The notes under the pieces were generated by a model, which saw only the letters and a program-made list of their open reading frames with translations, had not been told where the DNA came from and ran no database searches. From positions 1 to 64,000 of the forward strand of contig CAJQRZ010000010.1 of the NCBI GenBank assembly GCA_905612435.1: a DNA stretch of 64,000 nt, written 5' to 3'. Shown piece after piece: positions 1 to 8,647 of the stretch (positions are counted from its first letter, which is position 1; each line of letters begins with the position of its first letter). Both the position numbers and the translations under genes were made by a program. This DNA is from an uncultured Candidatus Pelagibacter sp. GTDB taxonomy: Bacteria; Pseudomonadota; Alphaproteobacteria; Pelagibacterales; Pelagibacteraceae.

Positions 1-409
1 GTTGTTTTAATATAAATTTATATTTTAAATTTTTAAACTCTGGATTAATTCTTTTGTAATTAACTAACTTTAAATTAAAGTTTAACTTAGGCTTTGATCT
101 CATCCTTAAAGATATAGAAATAATTTTATTATTTACCGCCACTCTTAATAAATGATTATAAGTTTTGTCTTTTTTAATATTTGCTCGTAACAATTTAAGA
201 ATATTTTTTTCTAAGTTTGGTTTGTTTAAATGGTAAACTTTTAAAGATCTTATTAAATTTTTAATATGTTTCTTAAAAAATAAAATTTTAGGATTATCTC
301 CAAAGATCCACATTGTGGTGAAGACACCATTGTCACCCCAAAGATCTTGAAAGGTTATTTCTTTAAGATCTTTACGCTGATAAGATTTTTTTGATAAGTA
401 AGTTACCAT
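1..409 (-). CDS. pabC: Class IV aminotransferase, probable aminodeoxychorismate lyase (3' part cut by window edge)
   Basis: Translating the minus strand from ATG at 409 gives an open frame that runs off the left edge. The N-terminal part (136 residues visible) has the layout of PLP fold-type IV enzymes: a GVF-T-MW motif near residues 30-37, then a basic helix (KKHIKNL) and a KRINPEFKNLKYKF stretch near 119-132 that matches the conserved K-N-L-Y region of this family. The catalytic lysine region and C-terminus are outside the window. The start lies inside the end of pabA (38-base overlap), and pabB-pabA precede it, so conversion of aminodeoxychorismate to p-aminobenzoate plus pyruvate is the likely reaction. 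A branched-chain or D-amino-acid transaminase is the alternative; context favours folate synthesis. Confidence 0.7.
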   Translation of the reverse strand, partial: MVTYLSKKSYQRKDLKEITFQDLWGDNGVFTTMWIFGDNPKILFFKKHIKNLIRSLKVYHLNKPNLEKNILKLLRANIKKDKTYNHLLRVAVNNKIISISLRMRSKPKLNFNLKLVNYKRINPEFKNLKYKFILKQ

Positions 410-929
410 TTTCAGTTAAAAAAGACTCTGGGTGAAATTGAAATCCATAAACTTTATCTTTATTGTTTTCTATTGCCATTGCAACTTTTGAAATAGCACA
501 TCTCATAGTTATTTCAAAATTTTTTGCATAAAAAGGTTCTTTTAATTTAAGAGAATGATATCTACCGACTTTAAATTTTTGTCCTTTTTTAAATAAAGAA
601 TTATCACTAATTACTCTCACTTCAGATTGAAATCCGTGAAAAATTTTATTTTGTTCAATAATTTTTGCTTTTTCACTAAAAAGTATCTGTTGAAACCCAA
701 GACAAATTCCAATGATTTTCTTTTGTCCTTTAAATTTATTATAAATTTTAGAACTAATGGGATAATCTTTAGGTCCTCCTGGGCCAGGAGAAAAAACTAT
801 TACTTTTGCTTTATCTAAATTTTTTTTATTAATTTCATTAAAATTATCACATTCAACTTTGTCAAAATTTTCAAATTGATGAATAACGTTATGGGTGAAT
901 GAATCTTTATGATCTATAATATAAATCAT
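372..929 (-). CDS. pabA: Glutamine amidotransferase subunit of aminodeoxychorismate/anthranilate synthase
   Basis: This 185-residue class I glutamine amidotransferase supplies ammonia from glutamine to the chorismate-binding partner encoded just upstream. The nucleophile is Cys76 in GICLGFQ, the His166-Glu168 pair sits in FQFHPES, and the oxyanion-strand motif SPGPGGP is at 47-53. Its ATG at 929 overlaps the pabB stop by four bases, so the two are probably co-translated. Sequence alone does not separate PabA from TrpG; assignment to p-aminobenzoate rests on the class IV aminotransferase gene that follows and on the absence of other trp genes here. A PabA shared with tryptophan synthesis is possible. 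Confidence 0.8.
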   Translation of the reverse strand: MIYIIDHKDSFTHNVIHQFENFDKVECDNFNEINKKNLDKAKVIVFSPGPGGPKDYPISSKIYNKFKGQKKIIGICLGFQQILFSEKAKIIEQNKIFHGFQSEVRVISDNSLFKKGQKFKVGRYHSLKLKEPFYAKNFEITMRCAISKVAMAIENNKDKVYGFQFHPESFLTENGNLLIKKILSA

Positions 930-2089
930 TTGTAAAGATCCATTAAAGATTTAGCTTTTATATAATTTTCATTAAATTCATGTCTTGAATTGCTATCTAT
1001 TACAACGCCAGAAGCAACTGAGATTTCTGATCGATTTTGATAATCCAAAATAGATCTAATAATAATATTAAACCTCATATCTCCATTAAATTTAATATAA
1101 CCAAAACTTCCAGTATAAATATTTCTACTCTCTTTTTCTTGTATGTTAAGTAAATTAAGGGTGCTAATTTTTGGACACCCTATAACAGAGCCACCTGGCA
1201 TCATTGCCTTTATAATATCTAATGATGATACCTTATTTTTAAGTTTACCTCCTATTAAGCTTACATAGTGATAAAGATCTTTATATTCTTCCACTGTTTT
1301 CTTTTTAATTATTTTTACAGATCCAGGTTTGCATATTTTAGATAAATCACTTCTTTCCATATCTACAATCATGTTGTGTTCTTTAGTTTCTTTTATATTT
1401 TTTTGAAAAAAAGATAATGCTTTAACTTTATTTAATTTTTTAGATTTCTTTAATGTACCTGCTATTGGTTTTGTTGAAATAAAATTTTTTTTTTTTGTTA
1501 CTAAGTTTTCAGGAGAACAGCTTATTATTGAATAATCTTTATCTTTAATCATAAAAGACTCTGGTGCCATATTGCTTTTCATAAGTCTGCAGTAAAAATC
1601 TAGAGGATCAATTTTTGATCTATTTTTATATTTGGTAGATATTTTAATTTGATACGTTTGACCTGCTTTAATTTTCTTTTTAAATTTATCAAATATTTTT
1701 TTATATGATTTTTTATTAATATTAATCTTAAAATCACTATTAAATCTATTAGATTCTTCTTTTTTATAATTTAATTTTTTTTCTAAAATTATTTTAGTCT
1801 CTGGTTTATAAAAAATACCTTTAGGAAATTTTAAACCTTTTTGTTTTGGTAACTTTATACCAATTAAGTTGTTTAGAATTTCATATCCAAAAAAGCCTAT
1901 ATACAAATCAGTACTTTTACTTTTAGATTTATTTTTACTTATTTTATTAATAAAACTATAAATATTTTTGTTTGTTAAAATAATTTTTTTTGAAAAATTT
2001 GTATAAAGATCAAAACCTTTATTTGATTTATATATTACAAAAGGTTTTTTAGACTTACTAATAATCTTTAAATAATCTTGTGTGGTCAA
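926..2089 (-). CDS. pabB: Chorismate-binding subunit, aminodeoxychorismate synthase component I
   Basis: The protein carries the chorismate-binding fold in its C-terminal two thirds, with PESFMI, the signature KPIAGT, and the MPGGSVIGCPKIST and YTGSFGYI motifs. With PabA it would convert chorismate and glutamine to 4-amino-4-deoxychorismate. The frame opens at a TTG at 2170, which would overlap the MFS gene by 77 bases; a TTG at 2089, five bases after that gene's stop, gives a 387-residue protein and is preferred, though the N-terminus is uncertain. The third residue of PIAGT is Ala, as in TrpE, where many PabB proteins have a catalytic Lys. Gene order with pabA and pabC supports PabB, but anthranilate synthase remains an alternative. 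Confidence 0.7.
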   Translation of the reverse strand: MTTQDYLKIISKSKKPFVIYKSNKGFDLYTNFSKKIILTNKNIYSFINKISKNKSKSKSTDLYIGFFGYEILNNLIGIKLPKQKGLKFPKGIFYKPETKIILEKKLNYKKEESNRFNSDFKININKKSYKKIFDKFKKKIKAGQTYQIKISTKYKNRSKIDPLDFYCRLMKSNMAPESFMIKDKDYSIISCSPENLVTKKKNFISTKPIAGTLKKSKKLNKVKALSFFQKNIKETKEHNMIVDMERSDLSKICKPGSVKIIKKKTVEEYKDLYHYVSLIGGKLKNKVSSLDIIKAMMPGGSVIGCPKISTLNLLNIQEKESRNIYTGSFGYIKFNGDMRFNIIIRSILDYQNRSEISVASGVVIDSNSRHEFNENYIKAKSLMDLYK

Positions 2090-2093
2090 TTTG

Positions 2094-3314
2094 CTATTCT
2101 GTTTGTAATCTAAAAACTGGTTTCTCTTTAATTGGTAAATGTATAATTCCAGCAAATATAGATAAAGCAATAGCTAAATACCACGCATAATCATAAGAGC
2201 CATAAAGATCATGAAATAATCCTCCTAAATAGGCCCCAAAAAAAGATCCTATTTGGTGGCTCAAAAAAACAATTCCATACAATAAGCCTAAATACTTTGT
2301 TCCAAACATGTGGGCAACTATTCCGCTCGTTGCCGGTACAGTTGATAGCCATAAAAAACCAAAACTAGCTCCAAAAATAAATGCACTAATATTGCTAGGT
2401 GGTAAAAAAATAAAAAAACATATTGAAACTCCTCTTAAGAGATAAATTGCACTTAAGATAATTTTTTTACTCATTTTGGTAGATAGATAGCCACTCAAAA
2501 GAGAACCAAATATATTAAATAATCCAATTAAAGATAAGATTGTAGCTGCCGTCCATCCCTCTAAACCCCTATCAACAACATATGTAGGAACGTGAGTGCC
2601 TACTAAGGTTATGTGGAATCCACATACAAAAAAACCTGCAGTTAAAAGCAGATAACTTTTAGTTTTAAATGCCTCTGTAAGTGCATTTAGTGAGCTTTGA
2701 TCATTAGGTTTTTCAATTGATTGAGTTAATGAAGGTGATCTAACAAAAAAAGATATTACAAAACCAACAACTAAAATAATACTAAAAACAAACAAAGTGT
2801 TTGCCCATCCATTATTTATTAATGAATAAGAAGTATATAAAGGTGAAATAAAATAACCAAATGAACCAACAGCAGTCACTATACCCATGGCTATAGTTCT
2901 GTTTGATAATGGAAAATGTTTACCCACAACAGCCATTGGAATACTTATTGCCGTACCTCCTAAACCAATTCCAACAAGAATTCCTAAATCCATTTGAAAA
3001 AAAAGACCCGTATTAGGTCCTGAGTATAATAAATAAATACCCAGAATATAAAAAACAAAAGCTAAACTTATTGCTTTATGACCACCATATTTATCTGCAA
3101 TCATACCAAATATAGGTCCTGTTAGTCCCCACACCAACATTTGAAGACCAATAGCTAAACCAGATTGAGTAATTGATATATTAAGACTATTCTTAAAATC
3201 CATAAAGAATAAACCAAATGTTTGCCTTACACCTAGAGAAATTAAGACTACACCACATGCAGCTATCAAAGTTACTAAAGCAGTATTATTTTTAATGAAT
3301 TTTTCTGAACTCAT
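2094..3314 (-). CDS. Major facilitator superfamily transporter
   Basis: A 406-residue protein with about twelve hydrophobic segments, typical of the MFS. The family loop-2 motif is visible as GMIADKYGGHKA around residues 75-86, and the second half has a similar loop near LSTKMSKK. It sits in the inner membrane; the substrate cannot be read from the sequence. The start overlaps the metC-like gene by four bases and the stop is five bases before the preferred pabB start, so it is part of one operon. The family resembles general anion or monocarboxylate MFS members, but that is a weak inference. Confidence 0.8.
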   Translation of the reverse strand: MSSEKFIKNNTALVTLIAACGVVLISLGVRQTFGLFFMDFKNSLNISITQSGLAIGLQMLVWGLTGPIFGMIADKYGGHKAISLAFVFYILGIYLLYSGPNTGLFFQMDLGILVGIGLGGTAISIPMAVVGKHFPLSNRTIAMGIVTAVGSFGYFISPLYTSYSLINNGWANTLFVFSIILVVGFVISFFVRSPSLTQSIEKPNDQSSLNALTEAFKTKSYLLLTAGFFVCGFHITLVGTHVPTYVVDRGLEGWTAATILSLIGLFNIFGSLLSGYLSTKMSKKIILSAIYLLRGVSICFFIFLPPSNISAFIFGASFGFLWLSTVPATSGIVAHMFGTKYLGLLYGIVFLSHQIGSFFGAYLGGLFHDLYGSYDYAWYLAIALSIFAGIIHLPIKEKPVFRLQTE

Positions 3315-4486
3315 TTAATGTGTTTCAGAGAATTTTTTAAATCTTCAATTAAATCTTTTGGATCTTCCAAACCAATGTGCAGTCTAACTAAATGTTCATC
3401 TTTAGCTAACTTCAAATATTTTCTATTTCCTTGTTCTCTTAATTCTTGGTGTAAAGCAAGACTTTCAAAACCACCCCAACTATAACCATAACCAAATAAT
3501 GCTAATGAATTTACAAATTTAATAATAGAGTTTTTGTTTTTTGATTTAATTCTTAGCCCCATTAAACCTGAGGCACCACTGTAATATTTTTTCCACATTC
3601 TAAAATTAACAGAATTTTTTTTATAAGGATATAAAAGTTTAATATTTTTGTACTTAGTTAAAAATTTTGCAACTTCTTTAGCGTTACTCTCATGTTTGTC
3701 TAAACGTATATCTAAAGTTCTTAAACCTCTTGTAATCAAGTAAGCGTCATCAGGACCCAACCTCAAACCAGTAATTTTATCAGTTTTTTGCACATGTTTA
3801 AAAACTTTTTTGTTAACTGCTAGACTTCCACCCATTACATCTGAATGACCAGAATAATATTTTGTTGCTGACACTATAGAAAAATCAAAACCTAATTTAA
3901 TTGGCTTAAAAAAGTATGGAGTTCCCCAAGTATTGTCAATAGCTGTAAATATTTTGTATTTTTTTGCTATTGCAATTATTTTACCTAAATCTTGAAATTC
4001 AAATGAATTACTTCCTGGGTTTTCAACAAAAATTAATTTTGTTTTTTTTGTTATATTTTGTTCTAAAGTTTTTAAATCATGCGGATTATAAAAAATTGTC
4101 TTAATATTAAATTCTTTTAAAAAATCTTGTGTTAATAGACGTGTAGGACTGTAAACTGGATCTGCTACAAGAATTTCATCTCCTGGTCGTACAACACTAA
4201 AAATTGCTAAAAAAACTGAGCCAAATCCTGTTGGCGTCAAAAAAACATGATAGCATTCTTCCATTTTTTTTAATATTTGTTGTAGCACGTAGGTTGTTGA
4301 GGTTCCCTGCCTACCATAATCAAAATGACCTCCTGTAGGATCTTTTTTTGCTTTATTTTGTGTTTTTCTTATATCTTGCATTGATTTAAAAATAATAGTT
4401 GAAGCTCGAACTACAGGAGGGTTAACAGATTGATTATGGTAGTCTTTAGCAGTATGTTTTAGAAAGGTTTTGAATGATTTAACCAT
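3311..4486 (-). CDS. metC: Cystathionine beta-lyase (Cys/Met metabolism PLP enzyme)
   Basis: This 391-residue PLP enzyme belongs to the Cys/Met metabolism family (fold type I). Lys209 in SATKYYSGHSD is the predicted Schiff-base lysine and Asp184 in DNTWGTP the ring-nitrogen partner; TPTGFGSV near residue 84 is the phosphate-binding turn. The sequence style (early DYGRQGTSTT, PYFFKPI) matches proteobacterial cystathionine beta-lyases, which release homocysteine, pyruvate and ammonia from cystathionine. It is the first gene of a minus-strand operon running into an MFS transporter and the pab genes. A cysteine desulfhydrase-like or other C-S lyase activity is possible, since substrate range is broad in this family. 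Confidence 0.8.
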   Translation of the reverse strand: MVKSFKTFLKHTAKDYHNQSVNPPVVRASTIIFKSMQDIRKTQNKAKKDPTGGHFDYGRQGTSTTYVLQQILKKMEECYHVFLTPTGFGSVFLAIFSVVRPGDEILVADPVYSPTRLLTQDFLKEFNIKTIFYNPHDLKTLEQNITKKTKLIFVENPGSNSFEFQDLGKIIAIAKKYKIFTAIDNTWGTPYFFKPIKLGFDFSIVSATKYYSGHSDVMGGSLAVNKKVFKHVQKTDKITGLRLGPDDAYLITRGLRTLDIRLDKHESNAKEVAKFLTKYKNIKLLYPYKKNSVNFRMWKKYYSGASGLMGLRIKSKNKNSIIKFVNSLALFGYGYSWGGFESLALHQELREQGNRKYLKLAKDEHLVRLHIGLEDPKDLIEDLKNSLKHIK

Positions 4487-4560
4487 AAAAAAATTTGATA
4501 AGTTAAGATGAGAATGCTATATCCCTCAAATAAGTCAATAATATTTTATATAAGGAGATT

Positions 4561-4644
4561 ATGGGATACCCAAAAAAACATAGAGGTCGAAGAAAAATGG
4601 GCTCTAAAAAAAGAAGAGCAAGAAAAAAAAATAAGAAAAAATAA
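4561..4644 (+). CDS. 27-residue, extremely basic small protein
   Basis: ATG at 4561 follows a strong ribosome-binding site (AAGGAG, six bases upstream) and opens a 27-codon frame ending in TAA at 4642-4644. About two thirds of the residues are Lys or Arg; the product begins MGYPKKHRGRRKMGSKK. Length and composition recall very small ribosome-associated proteins such as bS22-like or Thx peptides, and the RRKMGSKKRRARKK core looks loosely like the AURKAIP1/COX24 (mS38/bS22) motif. That link is inference. It lies in the divergent gap after metC and 13 bases before a membrane-protein gene. Too short for most gene finders. Confidence 0.65.
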   Translation: MGYPKKHRGRRKMGSKKRRARKKNKKK

Positions 4645-4657
4645 GCTTAATTAGTTT

Positions 4658-5344
4658 ATGAATAAAAATATTGTAAAAGCACGAGCTCTTAGTATATGGA
4701 TATTTTTAGTACCTTTTGTTGCGGTTAATATTTGCCTGTATATTACAACAAATCTTCATTTTTTGATTGATCAACCTTATAGACTTTTTAATACATTTCC
4801 ATATTTTGACGGTGGAACATCAATTAGCAGAACAGCAAGATACTTCCCTAATTATTTGATATTTAAACCAGCAATGTTTCTAACATCTTATTTATTAATT
4901 AAATATTGGTTATTTAATAAAAATATTATTAATTCATTTGAACAAAATCATAAGTATATCAAAAAATTTGTATTTTTTGGAATTGCATCAGCGATTAGCT
5001 TAATTCTTCACTCAATTTTTTTAGGGATTAGTTTTGATATTGATATATATAAACTTTTTAGAAGAGTTATAATGTTGTCATTTATAATTTTTGAAGTTGT
5101 GGCTCAAACATATTTGGTTTTATCTTTATATTCTATTAAAGGTAAAATTAATAACTTTATTAAACCAACAATCCTAAAATTTAAAATCATACTTGTGAGT
5201 TTACTAATAATTGTCGCAGTTATAAGTATCCCAATAATAGCTTTACCTGGCAATAAATTTTTAAAACATGCTTTAGAATGGGATTATTTTCTTGGTGTTA
5301 TAACATTTTATTTATTAACTTTTTTTATGTGGAAAAAAAAATAA
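4658..5344 (+). CDS. Integral membrane protein of unknown function
   Basis: A 228-residue protein with about six predicted transmembrane helices (roughly residues 10-30, 68-86, 95-118, 128-153, 170-192, 207-225). A loop between helices 1 and 2 carries FPYFDGGTSISRTARYFPN. The helix count and the position of this loop are reminiscent of Frag1/DRAM/Sfk1 membrane proteins, but no diagnostic motif can be confirmed by eye. It follows the 27-residue basic protein by 13 bases and converges with mnmA. Confidence 0.6.
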   Translation: MNKNIVKARALSIWIFLVPFVAVNICLYITTNLHFLIDQPYRLFNTFPYFDGGTSISRTARYFPNYLIFKPAMFLTSYLLIKYWLFNKNIINSFEQNHKYIKKFVFFGIASAISLILHSIFLGISFDIDIYKLFRRVIMLSFIIFEVVAQTYLVLSLYSIKGKINNFIKPTILKFKIILVSLLIIVAVISIPIIALPGNKFLKHALEWDYFLGVITFYLLTFFMWKKK

Positions 5345-5357
5345 ATATATACTTAAG

Positions 5358-6470
5358 CTATTTATATATCCATCCACCACCTAAAACTTTATAACCTTCT
5401 TGATTTTTAGCATAAAAAACACAAGCTTGTCCTGGCGAAATTCCATATTCATCTTCTAATAAATTTACCTTTGCTTTGTCTTTTTTAATTTTTATATTTG
5501 CATTTATTAATTTTCCTGTAGATCTAACTTTTACAAAAATATCATTATTAAATTCATTTTTATTAACTAATAAGTTTAAATTTTTTAATTTAATTTCTCT
5601 TTGAATTAAAAATTTTTTAGATCCAACGAATATTTCATTTTTCTCTGAATTAATCTTAATAACATATAACGGCTCTTCATGTGCAATTCCAATTCCTTTT
5701 CGTTGGCCTATTGTGTAATGAATAATTCCATTATGAACTCCTATTACTTTGCCATTTAAATTCTTAATATTTCCTTTTTTTAATGAATTAGGTTTTATTT
5801 TTTCAATAACTGACGCATAATCACCATTTGGTACAAAACAAATATCTTGGCTGTCAGGTTTGTCAGCAACATTCAAATTAAGTCGCTCAGCAATTTTTCT
5901 AGTCTCACTTTTTTTTAATTTTCCAAGTGGAAATCTTAAAAAATTTAATTGTTCACGTGTAGTATTAAATAAAAAATAACTTTGGTCTCTATTTTCATCA
6001 ATAGCTTTATACATATTTGTTTCATAATTTTCTGATACACTTCTAACATAATGACCAGTTACTAGTGCGTCAGCATTTAATTTTTTTGCTTCATTAAATA
6101 AATCTGTAAATTTTACAGTTTTATTACATTGAATGCATGGGACAGGAGTTTCTCCATTTAAGTAAGAATCTACAAAATTATCTATAACGCCTTCTTTGAA
6201 TTTATTTTGATAGTAAAGAATTCTATGTTCTATTTTAAGTTTGTCAGCGACTCTTTTGGCATCCATGATATCTTGACCTGCACAACATTGTTTAGATTTA
6301 GCTGTCTCTTTCGAGTCGTTATAAAGTTTAAGAGTAATACCAATTACTTTATAACCTTCATTTTTCATCAAAGCGGCTACAGTAGAAGAATCTACACCCC
6401 CTGACATTGCCACAACAATCAATGTATTTTCTGGCGCTTTAGCTATTCCAATTGAATTAAATTTTTTCAT
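5358..6470 (-). CDS. mnmA: tRNA-specific 2-thiouridylase MnmA
   Basis: MnmA activates U34 of tRNA(Lys/Glu/Gln) with ATP and inserts sulfur to make s2U34. The PP-loop SGGVDSS is at 23-29, the catalytic Cys112 is in VPCIQCN, and the second catalytic cysteine is Cys211 in [19 protein letters not shown] segment follows in the central domain, and the C-terminal beta-barrel includes [13 protein letters not shown]. At 370 residues it has the usual length. It starts at ATG 6470 and converges with the membrane-protein gene to its left. Single-gene transcription is likely. Confidence 0.93.
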   Translation of the reverse strand: MKKFNSIGIAKAPENTLIVVAMSGGVDSSTVAALMKNEGYKVIGITLKLYNDSKETAKSKQCCAGQDIMDAKRVADKLKIEHRILYYQNKFKEGVIDNFVDSYLNGETPVPCIQCNKTVKFTDLFNEAKKLNADALVTGHYVRSVSENYETNMYKAIDENRDQSYFLFNTTREQLNFLRFPLGKLKKSETRKIAERLNLNVADKPDSQDICFVPNGDYASVIEKIKPNSLKKGNIKNLNGKVIGVHNGIIHYTIGQRKGIGIAHEEPLYVIKINSEKNEIFVGSKKFLIQREIKLKNLNLLVNKNEFNNDIFVKVRSTGKLINANIKIKKDKAKVNLLEDEYGISPGQACVFYAKNQEGYKVLGGGWIYK

Positions 6471-6512
6471 ATTTAATGATATTTATTCCTATATTTTATA
6501 TAAGTAAATTAA

Positions 6513-6683
6513 ATGATTTTAAATTATGAACCAGGTGACAGAGTCATTAACCCAAATAATAAGAAATGGGGTATCGGCCAGGTCCAATCAATAATTAATG
6601 GCAAAGTTACTGTTAATTTTGAAAATGTAGGGAAAAAAGTAATTAATGCAAGAATTGTTAAAATAGAAAAAATAAATAAATGA
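6513..6683 (+). CDS. DUF3553-family small protein
   Basis: A 56-residue frame from ATG 6513 to TGA 6681-6683. The sequence EPGDRVINP, WGIGQVQS and VTVNFENVGKKVIN matches the short beta-rich DUF3553 family common in alphaproteobacteria (a CarD/Tudor-like barrel of unknown role). Its stop overlaps the cysQ start by four bases (ATGA), so the two are co-translated. It is divergent from mnmA with a gap of 42 bases, which must hold both promoters. A nucleic-acid or RNA-polymerase-binding role is only suggested by the fold. Confidence 0.8.
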   Translation: MILNYEPGDRVINPNNKKWGIGQVQSIINGKVTVNFENVGKKVINARIVKIEKINK

Positions 6684-7450
6684 ATACAGAAGAAACAAAA
6701 AAGATTACACATTTATTAATTGAGACATTTAGTGATGCTGGACGTGTTGCTTTAAGCTTGAGAGAGGCTGGATTGAAGAAAAAAATTAAATCTGACAACA
6801 CACCTGTTACTAATGGTGACCTTGAAGTTAATAAAATATTAACAAAAAAAATAGCTGAAATAACTCCAAATATACCAATAGTTTCAGAAGAAAATTTAGC
6901 CAATAAGGATGATAAAAATTTAAGCGACTTTTGGTTAATAGATCCAATTGATGGAACAAAAGATTATATTAATAATAGAGATGAATTTACATTAAATGCT
7001 GCACTAATATTAAACAAAAAACCTGCAATAGGAATAATTAATGCTCCTGCTAAAAAAAGAATTTTTTATTCATACGGATTATCAAATAGCTATGAGTTAA
7101 ATAATCATCAGGAAATAGAGCTAATTAATAAAAAAAAAGATTACCAGGGAGTTAAAGCAGTTAGCTATTCTAATGAACTAAAGCCTCAGATTTTAGAAAT
7201 ATATAAGAGATATCAAGTTACTTCACATCAAGAGATGAAAAGTTCATTAAAATTTTGTGTTGTAGCTGCTGGTGAATTTGACTTATACGCAGCAGAACCA
7301 AGAGCTTGTGAGTGGGATATTGCAGCAGGACATGCAATATTAATACATGCAGGTGGTCAATTAACTGATTTTATGGGTAACGAAATTCATTATGGGAAAC
7401 CGGAATTCAAAAATCCTAGCATAATTTTAAAAAGTAAAAATATTATTTAA
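6680..7450 (+). CDS. cysQ: 3'(2'),5'-bisphosphate nucleotidase
   Basis: A 256-residue member of the inositol monophosphatase superfamily. Metal ligands are visible as Glu70 in VSEEN and Asp88/Asp91 in IDPIDGTKDYI, plus the C-terminal WDIAAGHAIL motif near residue 213. CysQ removes the 3'-phosphate from PAP made during sulfate assimilation and sulfotransfer; SAR11-type cells usually lack sulfate reduction, so PAP from acyl-carrier-protein synthesis or sulfotransferases is the likely substrate. It overlaps the DUF3553 gene upstream by four bases and a short membrane peptide gene downstream by one. Confidence 0.85.
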   Translation: MNTEETKKITHLLIETFSDAGRVALSLREAGLKKKIKSDNTPVTNGDLEVNKILTKKIAEITPNIPIVSEENLANKDDKNLSDFWLIDPIDGTKDYINNRDEFTLNAALILNKKPAIGIINAPAKKRIFYSYGLSNSYELNNHQEIELINKKKDYQGVKAVSYSNELKPQILEIYKRYQVTSHQEMKSSLKFCVVAAGEFDLYAAEPRACEWDIAAGHAILIHAGGQLTDFMGNEIHYGKPEFKNPSIILKSKNII

Positions 7451-7590
7451 TGGATGAACAATTAAGAACAATACTAATTATAATAATTTCAGTTTTAATA
7501 TTTGGGTTACTAGTATTTGTTTTTGTAAAAAACTATATAAGGAATAAAATCAATTACTTAGGAAAAGAAAAGAAGAAAAAATTAAAGTAA
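7450..7590 (+). CDS. 46-residue single-helix membrane peptide
   Basis: The ATG at 7450 shares its A with the cysQ stop (TAATG) and the frame runs 46 codons to TAA at 7588-7590. The product has one hydrophobic helix (about residues 6-26, rich in Ile, Leu, Val and Phe) and a very basic tail ending KEKKKKLK, so it should sit in the inner membrane with the tail in the cytoplasm. The last nine bases overlap the end of recX on the other strand. No family was recognised; the strict coupling to cysQ argues that it is real. Confidence 0.55.
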   Translation: MDEQLRTILIIIISVLIFGLLVFVFVKNYIRNKINYLGKEKKKKLK

Positions 7591-8145
7591 TTTAATAATT
7601 TTTGTGTAATCATCTTTGTCGATATCCATTATTCTTTTTGAAGTTTCAAAATTAAAACCATTTCTTGCAAGTAAAGAAATATCTTTTTTATAAAATAATG
7701 TTCTATTATCTTCAGCTCTTGCAGGGCCTATTCTTTTTTTTTTACAAATCTTAATTCCAGAAAAAAAATCTTGATCAGAATTTTCCTCCTTAATTTTATC
7801 AATTGTTTCTTTAATGTAACCATCATCAATACCTTTGCTAAAAAGGTAACTTCTAATCTTATTAATAGAGCTACCTCTTTGTATTAAACTTCTAGATTTA
7901 CTTTCTGAATAAAATTTATCACTAATGAACCTACTCTTTTCAAGATCAACTAAGACAATATCAATTAAATCAGTAATATCTTGCTTTTTAATATTGGCGA
8001 CATTTGCTTTAAGATATTTTTTTAAAAGATAGGTTCTTAATTGTTGCTTTGAAGGTGCGTATTTTTGAATATACGCAAACGAAAAATTTCTCATTTCTTC
8101 AATTGTAACTTCCAGTGTTTTTTTTCTATTTCTTATAGGAATCAT
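7582..8145 (-). CDS. recX: Regulatory protein RecX
   Basis: A 187-residue, mostly helical, basic protein with three repeated three-helix units, the architecture of RecX, which binds and restrains RecA filaments. Recognisable spots are QQLRTYLLKK, the SRFISDKFYSESKSRSLIQRG stretch split around residues 75-95, and the following SKGIDDGYI. The last repeat contains RTLFYKKDISLLARNGF. recA is not in the window. It converges with the cysQ-linked peptide gene and is divergent from the ABA4-like gene. Confidence 0.8.
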   Translation of the reverse strand: MIPIRNRKKTLEVTIEEMRNFSFAYIQKYAPSKQQLRTYLLKKYLKANVANIKKQDITDLIDIVLVDLEKSRFISDKFYSESKSRSLIQRGSSINKIRSYLFSKGIDDGYIKETIDKIKEENSDQDFFSGIKICKKKRIGPARAEDNRTLFYKKDISLLARNGFNFETSKRIMDIDKDDYTKIIKLL

Positions 8146-8173
8146 GTTATCTTGTAATATAATATACTAAAAA

Positions 8174-8647
8174 ATGATCGAGCAAATTTATACATTCTTT
8201 ACTGTGGAAATGGTTTACCTGTGGTTAAATGTAGGTGTTTTACCCTTTTGGTTTGTATTAATAGTTTTTCCTCAATCTCAAATATCTAGAATTTTTATTA
8301 CTTCCATTCTTCCCATATTCTTTTTAAGTTTAGCGTATACCTATTTACTCTACCTTGCCTACCAGGGTGGCTATAATTTTTTACAAAATTTTAAACTTTA
8401 TTTGGGATTTACTGAGATTTCAAATTTATTTGAAAATCAATCTTTTTTAATTTTATTTTGGGTTCACTTTTTGGCCATGAATTTATTTTGTGGTGGCTGG
8501 ATTGTTAAAGACTCTCAAATGTTTGGTATTAATAAATTTCTTATGTCCTTGCCACTTATAATTACATATTTAATTGGTCCAATTGGGTTAACTATATATT
8601 GGATAATAAGAATATTTTATGCAAAAAGAATAAGTCTTTATGACTAA
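8174..8647 (+). CDS. ABA4-like (DUF4281) membrane protein
   Basis: A 157-residue protein with four hydrophobic segments (about 14-33, 40-62, 90-108, 122-150). The third and fourth carry the family pattern WVHFLAMNLFCGGWIVKD and the L-GPIGLTIYWIIR ending, which match the ABA DEFICIENT 4-like family. The plant relative is needed for neoxanthin formation; the bacterial members have no settled function, although some carry carotenoid links. It overlaps the next gene by eight bases. Role in pigment or membrane chemistry here is not shown by neighbours. Confidence 0.75.
   Translation: MIEQIYTFFTVEMVYLWLNVGVLPFWFVLIVFPQSQISRIFITSILPIFFLSLAYTYLLYLAYQGGYNFLQNFKLYLGFTEISNLFENQSFLILFWVHFLAMNLFCGGWIVKDSQMFGINKFLMSLPLIITYLIGPIGLTIYWIIRIFYAKRISLYD

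Noticed and set aside
627-818. Plus-strand frame inside pabA
   Set aside because: Antisense shadow with biased composition and no start signals.
6524-6903. Two overlapping minus-strand open frames
   Set aside because: They lie antisense to DUF3553 and cysQ, and have no ribosome site or family features. They are shadows.
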